Positions 9,244 through 19,813 of a stretch of 64,000 nucleotides of DNA are shown one piece after another (within the stretch, counting starts at the first letter, position 1; each line of letters starts with the position of its first letter). The stretch covers positions 62,001-126,000 of the forward strand of contig JALEMJ010000001.1 in NCBI GenBank assembly GCA_022768285.1, in the 5' to 3' direction. The DNA comes from Aerococcus sp. GTDB lineage: Bacteria > Bacillota > Bacilli > Lactobacillales > Aerococcaceae. The notes below the pieces were generated by a model, which did not search any database, was not told the origin of the DNA, and was given only the letters and a program-made list of their open reading frames with translations. Both the position numbers and the translations under genes were made by a program.

Positions 9244-9906
9244 ATGGTTAGACGGCGCCCTGTGGTAATGTACACATTTCTTATCATCCAGATTCTGGTC
9301 TATCTGTATAGCCTCACGCTGAACGGGCAATTCTTGGTTTATGTGTTTGGAGTAAAGGATCCGGAGTTGATTGCTTATTCTGGACAATATTGGCGACTCG
9401 TGACGCCGATTGTGATTCACTTTGGGTTTGAACATATCCTGTTTAATTCAATCATGTTGTATTTTTTAGGTCGTGAAGTGGAAGCGCAGCTCGGGCATTG
9501 GCGATTCTTCGTTTTGTATCTTTTGAGTGGCGTGATGGGGAATTTATTCAGCTATCAGTTCAGTTCCGCACTGTCGGCTGGGGCAAGTACATCGCTATTT
9601 GGTCTGTTTGCTTATTTCATTGCGATGGACTATCTCGATCCTTACAATCCTTATTACCACGCGATGGGACAGCAATATAAGTTACTGTTGATCATCAATA
9701 TCATCGGTAATGTATTGACACCCGGTGTGGATATTTGGGGGCATATCGGCGGTATTGTTGGTGGTTTTCTCGCGACTTTAATGATCGAAACGCATACCGG
9801 CCGTGGTGGCTTTAGTTGGCGCACACTTACCGGTATTGGCGTATTTCTGGTCATCAGCGCGACGATTATCCTGAATCATGGGATTTTTAACACATTGTTC
9901 CAATGA
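9244..9906 (+). CDS. Rhomboid-family intramembrane serine protease
   Basis: A 220-residue polytopic membrane protease with about six helices. The rhomboid features are H64-x3-N68 in helix 2, the catalytic serine at S115 in GASTSLFG, and the partner H167 in GHIGGIVGG. The residue after the serine is Thr instead of the usual Gly. In relatives a rhomboid gene (GluP/YqgP type) follows rpmG in this order, often with a formyl-THF ligase and glucokinase that are missing here. Substrates are unknown. The next gene starts 65 bases on. Confidence 0.9.
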   Translation: MVRRRPVVMYTFLIIQILVYLYSLTLNGQFLVYVFGVKDPELIAYSGQYWRLVTPIVIHFGFEHILFNSIMLYFLGREVEAQLGHWRFFVLYLLSGVMGNLFSYQFSSALSAGASTSLFGLFAYFIAMDYLDPYNPYYHAMGQQYKLLLIINIIGNVLTPGVDIWGHIGGIVGGFLATLMIETHTGRGGFSWRTLTGIGVFLVISATIILNHGIFNTLFQ

Positions 9907-9971
9907 CAGTTACAGGCGGATATAGTATGATAAAACAGTAACGAATAGGAAAAAGAGGGTTGAGGCAAGTA

Positions 9972-10394
9972 ATGATGAGAGTTGACATGGGAATCATGAC
10001 GGGTTTCCAGATGTTTTTAGTAATTATTGCCGTAATTGCGATCGTATTCTTTGGCTATCAATTATTCATGTGGTGGATGCGTCGCCAGAATGCGGAGGTC
10101 ATTTCACAGGAGGATTTTCGCCTACAGATGCACAACGCGCAGGTCATCGATGTGCGTGAACCGGCTGAATATCAATCGGCGCATATTTTGGGCGCGCGGA
10201 ATATCCCGTATTCTCAGACTAAAATTGGCGTTCCTGGATTATCAAAGACCCGCGATATTTTTCTCTACGATGATGGTGCGAATGTCGCAACACGTATGGC
10301 CAAATTCCTCAAGAAACAAGGATACGAGCGGATTTTCATTCTTGAAGATGGCTTCAATGAATGGCGCGGTAAAGTGAAACGCAAAGGGGAGTAA
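9972..10394 (+). CDS. Membrane-anchored rhodanese-like protein lacking the catalytic Cys
   Basis: About 140 residues: one N-terminal membrane helix (roughly 10-28) and a rhodanese-like domain (VIDVREPAEYQSAHILGARNIPYS). The family's sulfur-carrying Cys, normally in a Y-C-x-x-G loop, is replaced by Asp (IFLYDDGAN, D100-D101), so sulfurtransferase activity is unlikely and a binding role is possible. I prefer the ATG at 9972 (GAGG six bases upstream); a TTG at 9960 or ATG at 9975 are alternatives. It follows the rhomboid gene, as the YqhL-type gene does in relatives, and is 4 bases from the next gene. Confidence 0.8.
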   Translation: MMRVDMGIMTGFQMFLVIIAVIAIVFFGYQLFMWWMRRQNAEVISQEDFRLQMHNAQVIDVREPAEYQSAHILGARNIPYSQTKIGVPGLSKTRDIFLYDDGANVATRMAKFLKKQGYERIFILEDGFNEWRGKVKRKGE

Positions 10395-10398
10395 AACC

Positions 10399-10629
10399 AT
10401 GCAGTCACTAAAACCGAATCAGTTATTACTGGGATTGTGTGCAGGTGTTGTTCTAATCGGTGCACTATTCAATTGGACGCTGCTCTATTGGGTTGCCGCA
10501 TTGTTGTTCGGTTGGTCGATATTTGAAGAAGTTCGCGAACGTCGCCAGCAAAACAAAAAGATGATGCAGAATGCAGATACTTCCAAAGAAGCGCTCAAGG
10601 AACGCTTTAAATTGGATAAGCGCCGTTGA
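10399..10629 (+). CDS. Small membrane protein of unknown function
   Basis: A 76-residue protein with two hydrophobic stretches (about residues 8-26 and 28-43), followed by a charged tail rich in Arg, Lys and Gln. It starts 4 bases after the rhodanese-like gene and is surely in the same operon. I do not recognise a family. Confidence 0.7.
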   Translation: MQSLKPNQLLLGLCAGVVLIGALFNWTLLYWVAALLFGWSIFEEVRERRQQNKKMMQNADTSKEALKERFKLDKRR

Positions 10630-10682
10630 GTATCAATTAGCTAATAATGGTTTTTTTAGCAAAATATGATATAGTTTAAGCG

Positions 10683-10890
10683 TATAATAAAACGTCATGC
10701 GTGAGAGATTTGAGGCAGGACAGCTTACCAGCGAGCACGGTTCAGGTGAGAGACGTGCAGTAAGTCGCCTCGAGTGTTGCTTGCATTACGGCATGTTCGG
10801 GGATATAGCCTCGTTAGCAAAGAGTGAAAAGTGTAGGTGGCACCGCGCAAATGAAGCGCCCTATTCCGTATGAGGAGTAGGGCTTTTTTG
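10683..10890 (+). promoter_or_regulatory. T-box leader of valS (tRNA-Val sensing)
   Basis: A TATAAT at 10683-10688 starts a roughly 200-base leader. The T-box core AGGTGGCACCGCG is at 10835-10847, followed by a 10-bp terminator hairpin (10858-10867 with 10874-10883) and six T. The probable specifier codon is GTC (10764-10766), just before a CCTC strand that pairs with GAGG. Uncharged tRNA-Val would stabilise the antiterminator and switch valS on. Confidence 0.9.
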
Positions 10891-10910
10891 ATGAAATGGA
10901 GTGATAAGTA

Positions 10911-13550
10911 GTGCAAGAAGTTTCAATGTCCAAGAAATATCAACCACACGAAGTGGAAGCTGGTCGATACCAGGAATGGGTCGATAAAGGCTATTTTGAG
11001 CCGAATGGCGATCAATCGGTACCGGCGTATTCCGTTGTGATTCCACCTCCGAATGTGACCGGGAAACTACACCTCGGACATGCTTGGGATGTCACACTGC
11101 AGGATATGATCATTCGACAGAAACGGATGCAGGGTTACGATACCTTGTGGTTACCTGGCATGGATCACGCTGGGATTGCGACCCAGGCGAAGGTCGAAGC
11201 GCGTATCCGCGAACAGGAAGGTAAATCGCGTTACGATATCGGTCGCGAAAAATTCATCGATAAGACTTGGGAATGGAAGGAAGAGTACGCTGAAACGATT
11301 CGTTCCCAGTGGGCAAAGATGGGTATTTCTGTCGATTACAACCGTGAGCGCTTTACGTTGGATGAAGGCTTGAATAAAGCCGTCCGTAAGGTGTTCGTCG
11401 ACCTTTATAATAAAGGGCTCATCTATCGTGGCGAATATATCATTAATTGGGATCCTGAGTTCCAAACAGCGCTCTCCGATATTGAAGTTATTTACTCAGA
11501 AGATGCTGGGCATTTCTGGCATGTGCGTTACCCACTAGCAGATGGCAGTCGTGAATTAGAAATTGCGACGACGCGTCCGGAGACCATGCTCGGTGATACG
11601 GCTATCGCGGTTAATCCAAAAGATGAGCGTTACAAAGACATTATCGGAAAGACAGTTATTGTACCGATTGTTAACCGTGAGATTCCGATCGTCGGTGATG
11701 AACACGCGGATATGGAATTTGGAACGGGTGCAGTGAAGATTACGCCGGCGCACGATCCGAATGACTTCGCAGTTGGTCAACGGCACAATTTGGAGCGCAT
11801 CAACGTGATGAATCCGGATGCAACGATGAATGAGAAAGCTGGCAAGTACGCGGGAATGACGCGCGAGGCATGTCGTGAAGCAATCGTCAAAGATCTCGAA
11901 GACGGTGGCTACTTGATCGAGGTCGAAGATATCACACACTCTGTTGGTCATTCGGAACGCTCTGGTGCTGTTGTGGAACCGCGTTTATCGACACAGTGGT
12001 TCGTCCGCATGGATAAATTAGCGGAACAAGCGATCGCCAACCAAAAGACTGACTCACGAGTGAATTTCTATCCGGAACGCTTCGAAAATACCTTCCTGCG
12101 CTGGATGGAGGATGTTCACGACTGGGTCATTTCGAGACAGCTATGGTGGGGCCACCGTATTCCAGCGTGGTATCACAAGGAGACTGGTGAAATTTACGTC
12201 GGTATGGAAGCACCGGAAGATGCGGAAAACTGGGAACAAGATCCGGATGTTTTAGACACCTGGTTCAGTTCTGCGTTATGGCCATTCTCTACCATGGGCT
12301 GGCCGGATGAAGAAGCAGCTGACTACAAGCGCTACTTTCCAACAGATGCATTAGTGACAGGGTACGATATTATCTTCTTCTGGGTGAGCCGTATGATCTT
12401 CCAGTCTTTGGAATTTACCGGTCAGCGCCCATTTAAGAATGTTCTCATCCACGGTTTAATTCGTGATAGTGAAGGCCGTAAAATGTCGAAATCACTCGGC
12501 AATGGTGTCGACCCAATGGATGTGGTTGATAAGTACGGTGCGGATGCGTTGCGTTGGTTCCTAGCAACAGGTTCAACGCCAGGACAAGATATCCGCTACT
12601 ACCCAGAGAAACTTGAATCGGCTTGGAACTTTATCAATAAGATTTGGAATGCCTGCCGTTTTGCTTTAATGAATTTAGATGGTTTGACGTATGATGAGAT
12701 CGATCTCAGTCACATCGAAGCGATTGAAGACCAGTGGATTTTAACGCGCTTGAACGAAACAATTGCAGCAGTTACTGAGAACTTCGATCGTTTTGAATTC
12801 GGTGTGGCTGGTGACAAGTTATATCACTTCATCTGGGATGATCTCTGTGACTGGTATATCGAAATGACCAAAGAAACATTGAATGGTGATGATGAAGCGA
12901 AGAAACACACGACGCGCAGTGTATTAGCTTACACGATCGATCAGACATTACGTCTCTTGCACCCAATTATGCCGTTTGTCACTGAAGCTATCTGGCAGGA
13001 CTTTCCGCATGAAGGGGAGTCCATCGTCACTGCTGCCTATCCGACTGTTCATGAAGATCAGATCTTTGAAGCTGCTTCGAAACATATGCAGCAGTTGATC
13101 AGTTTGATTCGTGCAGTCCGCAATGCGCGTAATGAGAACCATGCGCCATTATCGAAACCGATTGATATCTTGATCCAACCGAATGACCAGGAAACAGCAA
13201 CGATGCTTACAGAACATGAGAGTTATCTCAATCATTTCTTGAATCCTAAGACACTGACGATTGACGAAGCATTAGCATCGCCAGACAAAGCAGTTGCCTT
13301 ATTCTTTGATGGTGGGAATGTATTCTTACCGCTTGAGGGCTTGGTCAACCTCGATGATGAAATCAAACGTCTCGAAAAAGAAGCTGAGAAGTGGCAGAGC
13401 GAAGTCGATCGCGTGGATAAGAAACTAGCGAACGAAGGCTTCGTGAATGGTGCACCGGAAGCAGTCGTTCAAAAGGAACGCGACAAAGGGAAAGATTACA
13501 ACGAAAAATTAGCTGCTGTAAAACAGCGCATTGCAGAATTAAAAGCATAA
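10911..13550 (+). CDS. valS: Valyl-tRNA synthetase
   Basis: Class I synthetase that charges tRNA-Val; 879 residues, normal for bacteria. HLGH is at residues 54-57 and KMSKS at 524-528. The editing domain lies between them, and a C-terminal coiled-coil arm ([20 protein letters not shown]) closes the protein. The start is a GTG with GGAG 9 bases upstream; an in-frame ATG at 10926 is possible but lacks a site. Expression is controlled by the T-box in front of it. It is a single-gene unit with a terminator. Confidence 0.98.
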   Translation: MQEVSMSKKYQPHEVEAGRYQEWVDKGYFEPNGDQSVPAYSVVIPPPNVTGKLHLGHAWDVTLQDMIIRQKRMQGYDTLWLPGMDHAGIATQAKVEARIREQEGKSRYDIGREKFIDKTWEWKEEYAETIRSQWAKMGISVDYNRERFTLDEGLNKAVRKVFVDLYNKGLIYRGEYIINWDPEFQTALSDIEVIYSEDAGHFWHVRYPLADGSRELEIATTRPETMLGDTAIAVNPKDERYKDIIGKTVIVPIVNREIPIVGDEHADMEFGTGAVKITPAHDPNDFAVGQRHNLERINVMNPDATMNEKAGKYAGMTREACREAIVKDLEDGGYLIEVEDITHSVGHSERSGAVVEPRLSTQWFVRMDKLAEQAIANQKTDSRVNFYPERFENTFLRWMEDVHDWVISRQLWWGHRIPAWYHKETGEIYVGMEAPEDAENWEQDPDVLDTWFSSALWPFSTMGWPDEEAADYKRYFPTDALVTGYDIIFFWVSRMIFQSLEFTGQRPFKNVLIHGLIRDSEGRKMSKSLGNGVDPMDVVDKYGADALRWFLATGSTPGQDIRYYPEKLESAWNFINKIWNACRFALMNLDGLTYDEIDLSHIEAIEDQWILTRLNETIAAVTENFDRFEFGVAGDKLYHFIWDDLCDWYIEMTKETLNGDDEAKKHTTRSVLAYTIDQTLRLLHPIMPFVTEAIWQDFPHEGESIVTAAYPTVHEDQIFEAASKHMQQLISLIRAVRNARNENHAPLSKPIDILIQPNDQETATMLTEHESYLNHFLNPKTLTIDEALASPDKAVALFFDGGNVFLPLEGLVNLDDEIKRLEKEAEKWQSEVDRVDKKLANEGFVNGAPEAVVQKERDKGKDYNEKLAAVKQRIAELKA

Positions 13551-13568
13551 TTGTTTAATAAGAACGAA

Positions 13569-13598
13569 CGCGTACCGTGAGAGCGGTGCGCGTTTTTT
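13569..13598 (+). terminator. Terminator after valS
   Basis: A 9-bp stem (13569-13577 with 13584-13592, one wobble), a 6-base loop and six T. Confidence 0.85.
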
Positions 13599-13668
13599 AA
13601 TGTCTAGATCAAAAGTGAGGCACATTATCGTACTTAATGGGTAGGTCTAAGAAAGGAAGGACGAGATA

Positions 13669-14379
13669 ATGAACGAAGAGATAAAGCACCTCCCAGCAAC
13701 GACACAGATGATACGCCACATGCCTGAAGAGATGCGACCGCGCGAGCGATTGCGGGAGTACGGGGCGAAAGCTTTACCTGATTATGAATTGCTAGCAATT
13801 ATTTTGCGTACTGGATCGCGTGGTGAGAATGTGATTCAGATGGCGATGCGGATATTGAATCACTTTGACTCACTCTATGCGTTTCGGCACGCCACTTATG
13901 AAGAATTGCTCGCTATTCCTGGGATCGGTCCGAGTAAAGCACTCACTATTATTGCGAGTATTGCGCTAAGTGAGCGTCTATTTCATGCGAAGCGCGAGAA
14001 AACGATCGCACTGACATCCGGTCAGATTGCGGGCGAATATTTTATGAAAGAATTACAGGGTCTGGAACAGGAACATGTGGTCGTTGCATTTGTGAATATC
14101 AAGCAGGAAGTGATTTTAAAGAAGACGATCTTTATCGGTTCATTGGATAGTTCTGTCGCCCATCCGCGTGAAATTTTTAGAGAAGCCGTTCGAGCGTCAG
14201 CTGCACATCTATTCATAGCACACAATCATCCATCCGGTAACGCAGAACCATCGCAAGCCGACATCGAATTTACGAAACGACTGAGTGAGTGCGGCCAATT
14301 AATGGGCATCGATGTAATGGATCATTTTATTATCGGCGACGGTTGTTATACGAGTCTGAAGCGCCGCGGCGTTTTCTAA
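13669..14379 (+). CDS. radC: RadC/JAB-domain family protein
   Basis: A 236-residue protein with an N-terminal UPF0758 domain holding a helix-hairpin-helix (IPGIGPSKA near 86) and a C-terminal MPN/JAB metalloprotease-like domain with HNHPSGNAEPSQAD near residues 185-198. Despite the name, a DNA-repair role is not established. An in-frame GAAAGGAAGG ribosome site precedes the ATG. Its last 50 bases overlap the end of a convergent membrane-protein gene. Confidence 0.92.
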   Translation: MNEEIKHLPATTQMIRHMPEEMRPRERLREYGAKALPDYELLAIILRTGSRGENVIQMAMRILNHFDSLYAFRHATYEELLAIPGIGPSKALTIIASIALSERLFHAKREKTIALTSGQIAGEYFMKELQGLEQEHVVVAFVNIKQEVILKKTIFIGSLDSSVAHPREIFREAVRASAAHLFIAHNHPSGNAEPSQADIEFTKRLSECGQLMGIDVMDHFIIGDGCYTSLKRRGVF

Positions 14380-15115
14380 CATGTACGTTATTAGCGGGAT
14401 GTTGATTAACGAGGGTGTGATTTGAACGATAATAGAGAAAACTGACAGGCACCGATGTGATTATCATTAGCCCAATGAACAACAAGACCATGTACCATCG
14501 CGCATCCGTCAGCCAAAAACCGAGAATTAAGGCAATAAAAAATAAAAATAAACCGAGCCCAAATGCGGCTGGTTTATTGATCTGATGGCGCGCAGGCATA
14601 AAGAACGGCTGCACAGTCCAGATACTTGCGATGAGGGTTAACAAACTGATCAACAGCATACGAAAACCAGGGACTAAGCTGTGTACCGTATACAGAAAAT
14701 AGCATTGGAAGAGAAGCAACTGTAGTGGAAAGAAAATGAGATGACTCTTCGGTGCTACGCGATTGCCCAACCAGTAACTGTGAACGATTAGTAATTGGAT
14801 CAATGGCAGAATTGCAATCAAAAACGGTGCCTGAAAGAAATTAATGAGCGTCAAAATCAAAAAAACGACATCTAGAGCAATAATATAATTTTGACGTGTG
14901 CTAAAAAGCAGGGCGGGTTGTTTTGAGAAAAAATAATAGAGTTGTTCCAAGCAGAACAGCATGCCGATCGCAATAAGCACAGCCCACAAACTGCCAGTGT
15001 AGTGGATGCCCAACGTTGCATTGAACATCACAGGCATAATAAACGGATTTATCAGTAGCAACAGTTGAATAAGCAATAATGATCGATTAAATGTCCTGGA
15101 TGGTTTCATCGCCAA
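14330..15115 (-). CDS. Polytopic membrane protein of unknown function
   Basis: A 261-residue protein with about seven hydrophobic helices up to about residue 232 and a short, basic C-terminal tail (VRKRRGASDSYNNRRR). It converges on radC and the tail overlaps it by 50 bases on the opposite strand. No family was recognised; there are no conserved acidic or histidine motifs in the membrane part. A start a few codons inward (MKPSRTF) is equally plausible. Confidence 0.6.
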   Translation of the reverse strand: MAMKPSRTFNRSLLLIQLLLLINPFIMPVMFNATLGIHYTGSLWAVLIAIGMLFCLEQLYYFFSKQPALLFSTRQNYIIALDVVFLILTLINFFQAPFLIAILPLIQLLIVHSYWLGNRVAPKSHLIFFPLQLLLFQCYFLYTVHSLVPGFRMLLISLLTLIASIWTVQPFFMPARHQINKPAAFGLGLFLFFIALILGFWLTDARWYMVLLFIGLMIITSVPVSFLYYRSNHTLVNQHPANNVHVRKRRGASDSYNNRRR

Positions 15116-15255
15116 TTAAACTCCTCAGTCTCCATTGAATATTAAAAATTGATGTCAAGTATGAAAAAACATACAAGCACTTCAAGTTTTAGTCTATAAT
15201 AGCATAGAGAAAATAGCTATTGTTGGGAGATTATCACACACAGGAGGATTTAGTC

Positions 15256-17007
15256 TTGCGTATGAATCATAATTGGAAAAAATCACTCACAGCGGGCGCC
15301 ACTGTTTTAGGCTCTGTCTGTGCGATCGCTGCCTATCAGTCATTCGCTGCGACACACGAGGTGTCAGCAGCCCCGAACGGCGCGACATATGATATTAGTA
15401 ACCCATTTTTGAATAAAATTGCTGGCCCAGCGAGTGAATTAGCTGGCCAGAACGATCTCTATGCTTCTGTAATGATGGCACAGGCCGTTCTGGAGACGGG
15501 CTGGGGCTCGAGCCAATTATCCCAGGAACCGTATAATAATTTATTTGGAATCAAGGGAAATTACAATGGTGCGAGCGTTAACTTCAATACATTAGAGGAT
15601 GATGGGACCGGTAACTACTATCAGATTAATGACGGTTTCCGTCAATATCCGAGTGTTCGTGAATCCTTACAGGACTACGTGTCATTGATTCGCGGTGGTA
15701 TTTCAGGCAATCCGTACTTCTATTCTGGTGTTTGGAAGAGTAATACGACAAGTTATCGCGATGCTACTGCAGCATTAACGGGCAGATATGCGACAGACAC
15801 TTCGTATGGCTCTAAATTAAACAGCATTATTGAGACGTATGATCTCACGCGTTTTGATCAAGGCCCTGTAACTGTTAAACCGACGCCTTCGAATAAGCAG
15901 ACAAACACGACTCAAGGGACACAAACGCCAACTGGTCAGCGCCCACAACAGAGTGGTCGGAGCTATACAGTCAAGGCGGGCGATGGCTTATGGACGGTTG
16001 CTCAGGCACTCGGTATGACTATCGATCAGGTAAAACAAGCGAACGGCTTAACGTCTAACTTGATCTTCCCGGGACAGATTTTGTATGCGGGTAGCAGTCA
16101 GCAACAAGCGACGAGCCAAGCAAAACCACAGCAATCAGCACAAACATCAAGACCATCACAGAGCAGTAGCAAGAGTTACACAGTTAAAGCTGGCGATGGC
16201 CTGTGGACCGTATCACGCGCCCTCGGTGTATCTATTGACCAGGTAAAACGAGCAAACGGCCTGACCTCAGACTTCATTTATCCAGGTCAAGTATTGTATG
16301 CAGGTGGTAGTCAGCAACAAGCGACGAGCCAAGCGAAACCACAGCAATCCGTTCAAGCGTCGAGACCATCGCAGAGCAGCGGTAACAGCTATACGGTTAA
16401 AGCTGGCGATGGCCTGTGGACCGTATCGCGCGCACTAGGTGTGTCCATCGGCCAGGTGAAACAAGCAAACGGCTTAACCTCTGACTTTATCTATCCGGGA
16501 CAAGTACTGTATGCGGGGAGTGGCCAACAGCACCAAGCGTCGCAATCAATCGTGAACACACAGAATGCCGTATCACAGCTGACTACACAGTCGGCAGCTA
16601 ATGCGGGTGAATACTATACGGTGAAATCTGGCGACACGCAGTGGCATATCGCCACGACACATGGCTTGACATTGCAACAATTCCAGGCATTGAACGGGTT
16701 CACAACTGCTAACTTGTACATCGGTCAGCGCGTACGCGTGAGCGGAAAGGTGCTAGCCACACCGAAACCAGCTGGGCAATCACAAGCTGTTGCACAACAG
16801 TCGACACAAATGAACCAACAGCAGGCAAAACCATCGAATAGCCAAACTGTTAGTGGTGGGCAGTATACGGTCAAGGCGGGCGATAACTTGTATCGCATTG
16901 CAGTGAACCACGGTGTGTCTTTGGATGCACTGTTGAAGGCCAATAACTTCGGTTCACCGAGTGCGCTCATTGTGCCAGGACAGGTTCTCGCGATTCCAGC
17001 GAAGTAA
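15256..17007 (+). CDS. Secreted N-acetylglucosaminidase with five LysM domains
   Basis: A peptidoglycan hydrolase of about 583 residues. A signal peptide (basic start, hydrophobic core to about residue 30, AxA-like sites SFAAT and VSAAP) leads into a GH73-type glucosaminidase domain (about 45-200; QAVLETGWGSSQL, NLFGIKG). Five LysM domains follow (YTVKAGDGLWTV-type) and bind glycan chains. AGGAGG at 15242-15247 fits the TTG at 15256 or, less well, the ATG at 15262; an upstream TTG at 15220 lacks a site. The role is cell separation or wall turnover. The first three LysM units are near-perfect DNA repeats. Confidence 0.92.
   Translation: MRMNHNWKKSLTAGATVLGSVCAIAAYQSFAATHEVSAAPNGATYDISNPFLNKIAGPASELAGQNDLYASVMMAQAVLETGWGSSQLSQEPYNNLFGIKGNYNGASVNFNTLEDDGTGNYYQINDGFRQYPSVRESLQDYVSLIRGGISGNPYFYSGVWKSNTTSYRDATAALTGRYATDTSYGSKLNSIIETYDLTRFDQGPVTVKPTPSNKQTNTTQGTQTPTGQRPQQSGRSYTVKAGDGLWTVAQALGMTIDQVKQANGLTSNLIFPGQILYAGSSQQQATSQAKPQQSAQTSRPSQSSSKSYTVKAGDGLWTVSRALGVSIDQVKRANGLTSDFIYPGQVLYAGGSQQQATSQAKPQQSVQASRPSQSSGNSYTVKAGDGLWTVSRALGVSIGQVKQANGLTSDFIYPGQVLYAGSGQQHQASQSIVNTQNAVSQLTTQSAANAGEYYTVKSGDTQWHIATTHGLTLQQFQALNGFTTANLYIGQRVRVSGKVLATPKPAGQSQAVAQQSTQMNQQQAKPSNSQTVSGGQYTVKAGDNLYRIAVNHGVSLDALLKANNFGSPSALIVPGQVLAIPAK
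15961..16555 (+). repeat. Three 213-bp tandem repeats encoding LysM plus linker
   Basis: Units begin at 15961, 16174 and 16387, exactly 213 bases (71 codons) apart. Each encodes one LysM domain and a Gln/Ser/Thr-rich linker. Units 2 and 3 are nearly identical at the DNA level; the third linker diverges after about 16540. Confidence 0.9.
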
Positions 17008-17047
17008 TTATTTAGATATAAATATTTTGAATATTTAATAGGCAACG

Positions 17048-17076
17048 TTGCATTTTCTAAATGAGTGCGACATAAT
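17048..17076 (+). promoter_or_regulatory. Promoter of the leuS leader
   Basis: TTGCAT at 17048-17053, a 17-base spacer and CATAAT at 17071-17076. Confidence 0.6.
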
Positions 17077-17082
17077 GTCAGT

Positions 17083-17314
17083 ATTATCTTTTCGGAAGTA
17101 GTAGGATTTTTTTGTTTTATCAGCGACTGTGTGGATGGTGCGAACACAGAATGCAATCAATCTGAACTCGTCCGGATCGTAGCTCACCGATCAATGCCTC
17201 ACATGATCGTGACGTTTCACTCGCGTTACTGAGTATGAAGAGAATGAAACAATGGGTGGTACCACGTTTTAAAAGCGTCCTGTTAGCATATACAGTGTGT
17301 TCGGGACGCTTTTT
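17083..17314 (+). promoter_or_regulatory. T-box leader of leuS (tRNA-Leu sensing)
   Basis: The leader has a Stem I with AGTA on its 5' side (near 17096) and the specifier CTC (17167-17169, context TGAA-CTC-G before a TCCGG strand that pairs with TCGGA). The T-box core GGGTGGTACCACG spans 17254-17266, and a terminator stem (17271-17280 with 17303-17310) with a T-run follows. TGGT in the core fits tRNA-Leu with discriminator base A. Confidence 0.92.
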
Positions 17315-17333
17315 GAATGAAAGGAGTTAACGA

Positions 17334-19751
17334 ATGAGTTTCAACCATCATATTATTGAGAAAAAGTGGCAAGATTTTTGGGAAGAAAACGAAACATATC
17401 GCGTTGAAAAAGATGCGAATAAAGAGAAATATTACGTCCTCGATATGTTCCCGTACCCATCCGGCCAGGGATTGCACGTCGGTCATGTGGAAGGATACAC
17501 GGCTACGGATATTATGGCGCGCTTCAAACGTGCACAAGGTAAAAACGTTCTGCACCCGATCGGCTGGGATGCATTCGGTTTGCCAGCTGAACAGTATGCT
17601 TTAGATACAGGACACGATCCTGCAGAATTTACGCAGCAGAATATCAATAACTTCAAGCGCCAGATTAAATCGCTAGGTTTCAGTTATGACTGGAGTCGTG
17701 AAATTAACACGACGGATCCAAACTACATGAAATGGACGCAGTGGATTTTCACAAAACTTTATGAAAAAGGCCTTGCCTACAAAGACGAAGTGATGGTGAA
17801 CTGGAGCGAAGACCTCGGTACCGTCCTCGCCAATGAAGAAGTGATCGATGGTAAAACCGAGCGGGGGGGCTTCCCGGTTGTACGTAAGCCTCTGAAACAG
17901 TGGGTATTAAAGATTACGGCGTATGCGGATCGTCTGCTGAATAACCTCGATGATCTCGACTGGCCGGAACAGATCAAGGAAATGCAGCGCAACTGGATCG
18001 GACGCTCAGTCGGCGCGGATGTAACCTTCAGCGTTGAGGGTTCTGATGATACGTTCCAGATCTTCACCACGCGTTTAGACACGCTGTATGGCGCGACTTT
18101 CTGTGTATTAGCACCGGAACATGAACTCGTGAAGAAAATCACCACTCCAGAACAGCGTGAAGCTGTTGAGGCTTATATCGAACAAGCCGCGCACAAGAGT
18201 GACATGGAGCGTACTGAACTGGAAAAAGATAAGACGGGGGTATTCACGGGTGCGTATGCGATCAATCCGATCAACGGCAATCGCATTCCGATTTGGATCG
18301 GTGACTACGTCCTCAGTTCGTATGGCTTTGGTGCAGTGATGGCTGTGCCAGCGCACGATGAACGCGACTATGCCTTCGCTAAGAAATATGATCTCGATAT
18401 TATTCCGGTTATTGAACCGGCAGATGGCGCGGAATTGCCGTACACAGGTGAAGGAAAACACATTAACTCCGGCGAAATCGATGGCATTGAATCGATCGAA
18501 GAAGCCGTTGAGAAACTTGCCGCTATCCTAGAAGCGCAGGGCAAGGGTAAACGGTCCATCTCCTACCGCTTGCGTGACTGGATCTTCTCGAGACAACGTT
18601 ACTGGGGCGAACCAATCCCGATCATTCATTGGGAAGATGGCACGACGACAACGGTACCTGAGGATGAATTACCGTTGCGCTTACCTGAAGGCACAGATAT
18701 TAAACCGAGCGGCACAGGTGAATCGCCACTCGCCAATTATCCGGATTGGCTAGAGGTCGTCGATCCCGAAACCGGTATGAAGGGTCGCCGCGAAACGAAT
18801 ACGATGCCACAGTGGGCTGGCTCCTCGTGGTACTTCCTGCGCTACTGTGATCCGACGAATGATAAGGAACTCATCAGTAAGGAAGCAGCGGATTACTGGA
18901 CGAATGTCGATCTTTACATCGGTGGTGCCGAGCATGCGGTATTACACTTGTTGTACGCACGTTTCTGGAACATGGTCCTCTACGACTTAGGATTAGTACC
19001 GAACGAAGAACCGTTCCAAAAACTATTCAACCAGGGCATGATTCTCGGCGAAGGCAACGAAAAGATGTCGAAATCTAAAGGCAATGTGGTTAACCCAGAC
19101 GATGTGGTTGAACAGTACGGTGCGGATACCTTACGTCTCTACGAAATGTTTATGGGTCCACTCGACGCTTCCGTTCCTTGGGATGAGGATGGTCTGCAGG
19201 GTGCACGTAAATTCCTTGAACGCGTATGGAGACTATACATTGACGAGAAAGGTGAAGTGCGCGATCGCATTACGACCGTGAACACCGGTGAATTGGATAA
19301 ACCGTACAATCAGACAGTGAAGAAGGTCACCGATGACTTTGAGATCTTACACTTCAATACGGCGATTTCACAGATGATGGTCTTCGTCAATGCTGCGAAC
19401 AAGGCCGAGAGTTTGCCATTTGAGTACGCAAAAGGCTTCATCAAACTGTTAGCGCCGATTGCTCCGCACATCAGTAATGAAATCTGGGAACGCTTAACGG
19501 GCGATGCAGGGATCGATTTCGAGCCGTGGCCGACGTACGATGAATCGCAATTGGTCGAGGATCAAGTGGAAATTGTCGTTCAGGTGAACGGTAAGATCAA
19601 AGCCCACATCGCTGTAGCGACCGACACGTCTAAAGAAGCGCTGCAGGAGATCGCAACCAATGATGAGAACGTACAACAAGCGATTGCTGGCAAAGAAATT
19701 GTAAAGATTATTCCTGTCCCTAATAAATTGGTGAATATTGTTGTAAAATAA
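17334..19751 (+). CDS. leuS: Leucyl-tRNA synthetase
   Basis: Class I synthetase of 805 residues. HVGH is at 48-51 and KMSKS at 577-581; the CP1 editing domain lies between them, with the threonine-rich TTRLDTL segment. It charges tRNA-Leu and is controlled by the T-box leader. A well-placed AAGGAG precedes the ATG. The gene is followed by a hairpin and then by the flippase gene in the same direction. Confidence 0.98.
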   Translation: MSFNHHIIEKKWQDFWEENETYRVEKDANKEKYYVLDMFPYPSGQGLHVGHVEGYTATDIMARFKRAQGKNVLHPIGWDAFGLPAEQYALDTGHDPAEFTQQNINNFKRQIKSLGFSYDWSREINTTDPNYMKWTQWIFTKLYEKGLAYKDEVMVNWSEDLGTVLANEEVIDGKTERGGFPVVRKPLKQWVLKITAYADRLLNNLDDLDWPEQIKEMQRNWIGRSVGADVTFSVEGSDDTFQIFTTRLDTLYGATFCVLAPEHELVKKITTPEQREAVEAYIEQAAHKSDMERTELEKDKTGVFTGAYAINPINGNRIPIWIGDYVLSSYGFGAVMAVPAHDERDYAFAKKYDLDIIPVIEPADGAELPYTGEGKHINSGEIDGIESIEEAVEKLAAILEAQGKGKRSISYRLRDWIFSRQRYWGEPIPIIHWEDGTTTTVPEDELPLRLPEGTDIKPSGTGESPLANYPDWLEVVDPETGMKGRRETNTMPQWAGSSWYFLRYCDPTNDKELISKEAADYWTNVDLYIGGAEHAVLHLLYARFWNMVLYDLGLVPNEEPFQKLFNQGMILGEGNEKMSKSKGNVVNPDDVVEQYGADTLRLYEMFMGPLDASVPWDEDGLQGARKFLERVWRLYIDEKGEVRDRITTVNTGELDKPYNQTVKKVTDDFEILHFNTAISQMMVFVNAANKAESLPFEYAKGFIKLLAPIAPHISNEIWERLTGDAGIDFEPWPTYDESQLVEDQVEIVVQVNGKIKAHIAVATDTSKEALQEIATNDENVQQAIAGKEIVKIIPVPNKLVNIVVK

Positions 19752-19765
19752 GCAATGCGAATTCG

Positions 19766-19797
19766 AACAGCGCTAGCAGTAGCGCTGTTTAATTTTC
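19766..19797 (+). terminator. Terminator after leuS
   Basis: A 9-bp perfect stem (19766-19774 with 19781-19789), a 6-base loop, then a short T-rich tail interrupted by AA. Termination may be partial, so some read-through into the flippase gene is possible. Confidence 0.6.
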
Positions 19798-19813
19798 TAG
19801 ATGGATGTGAATT

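Noticed and set aside
9133..9435. Protein-coding gene on the minus strand across rpmG and the rhomboid gene
   Set aside because: It is antisense to well-recognised genes and has no ribosome site or recognisable domain.
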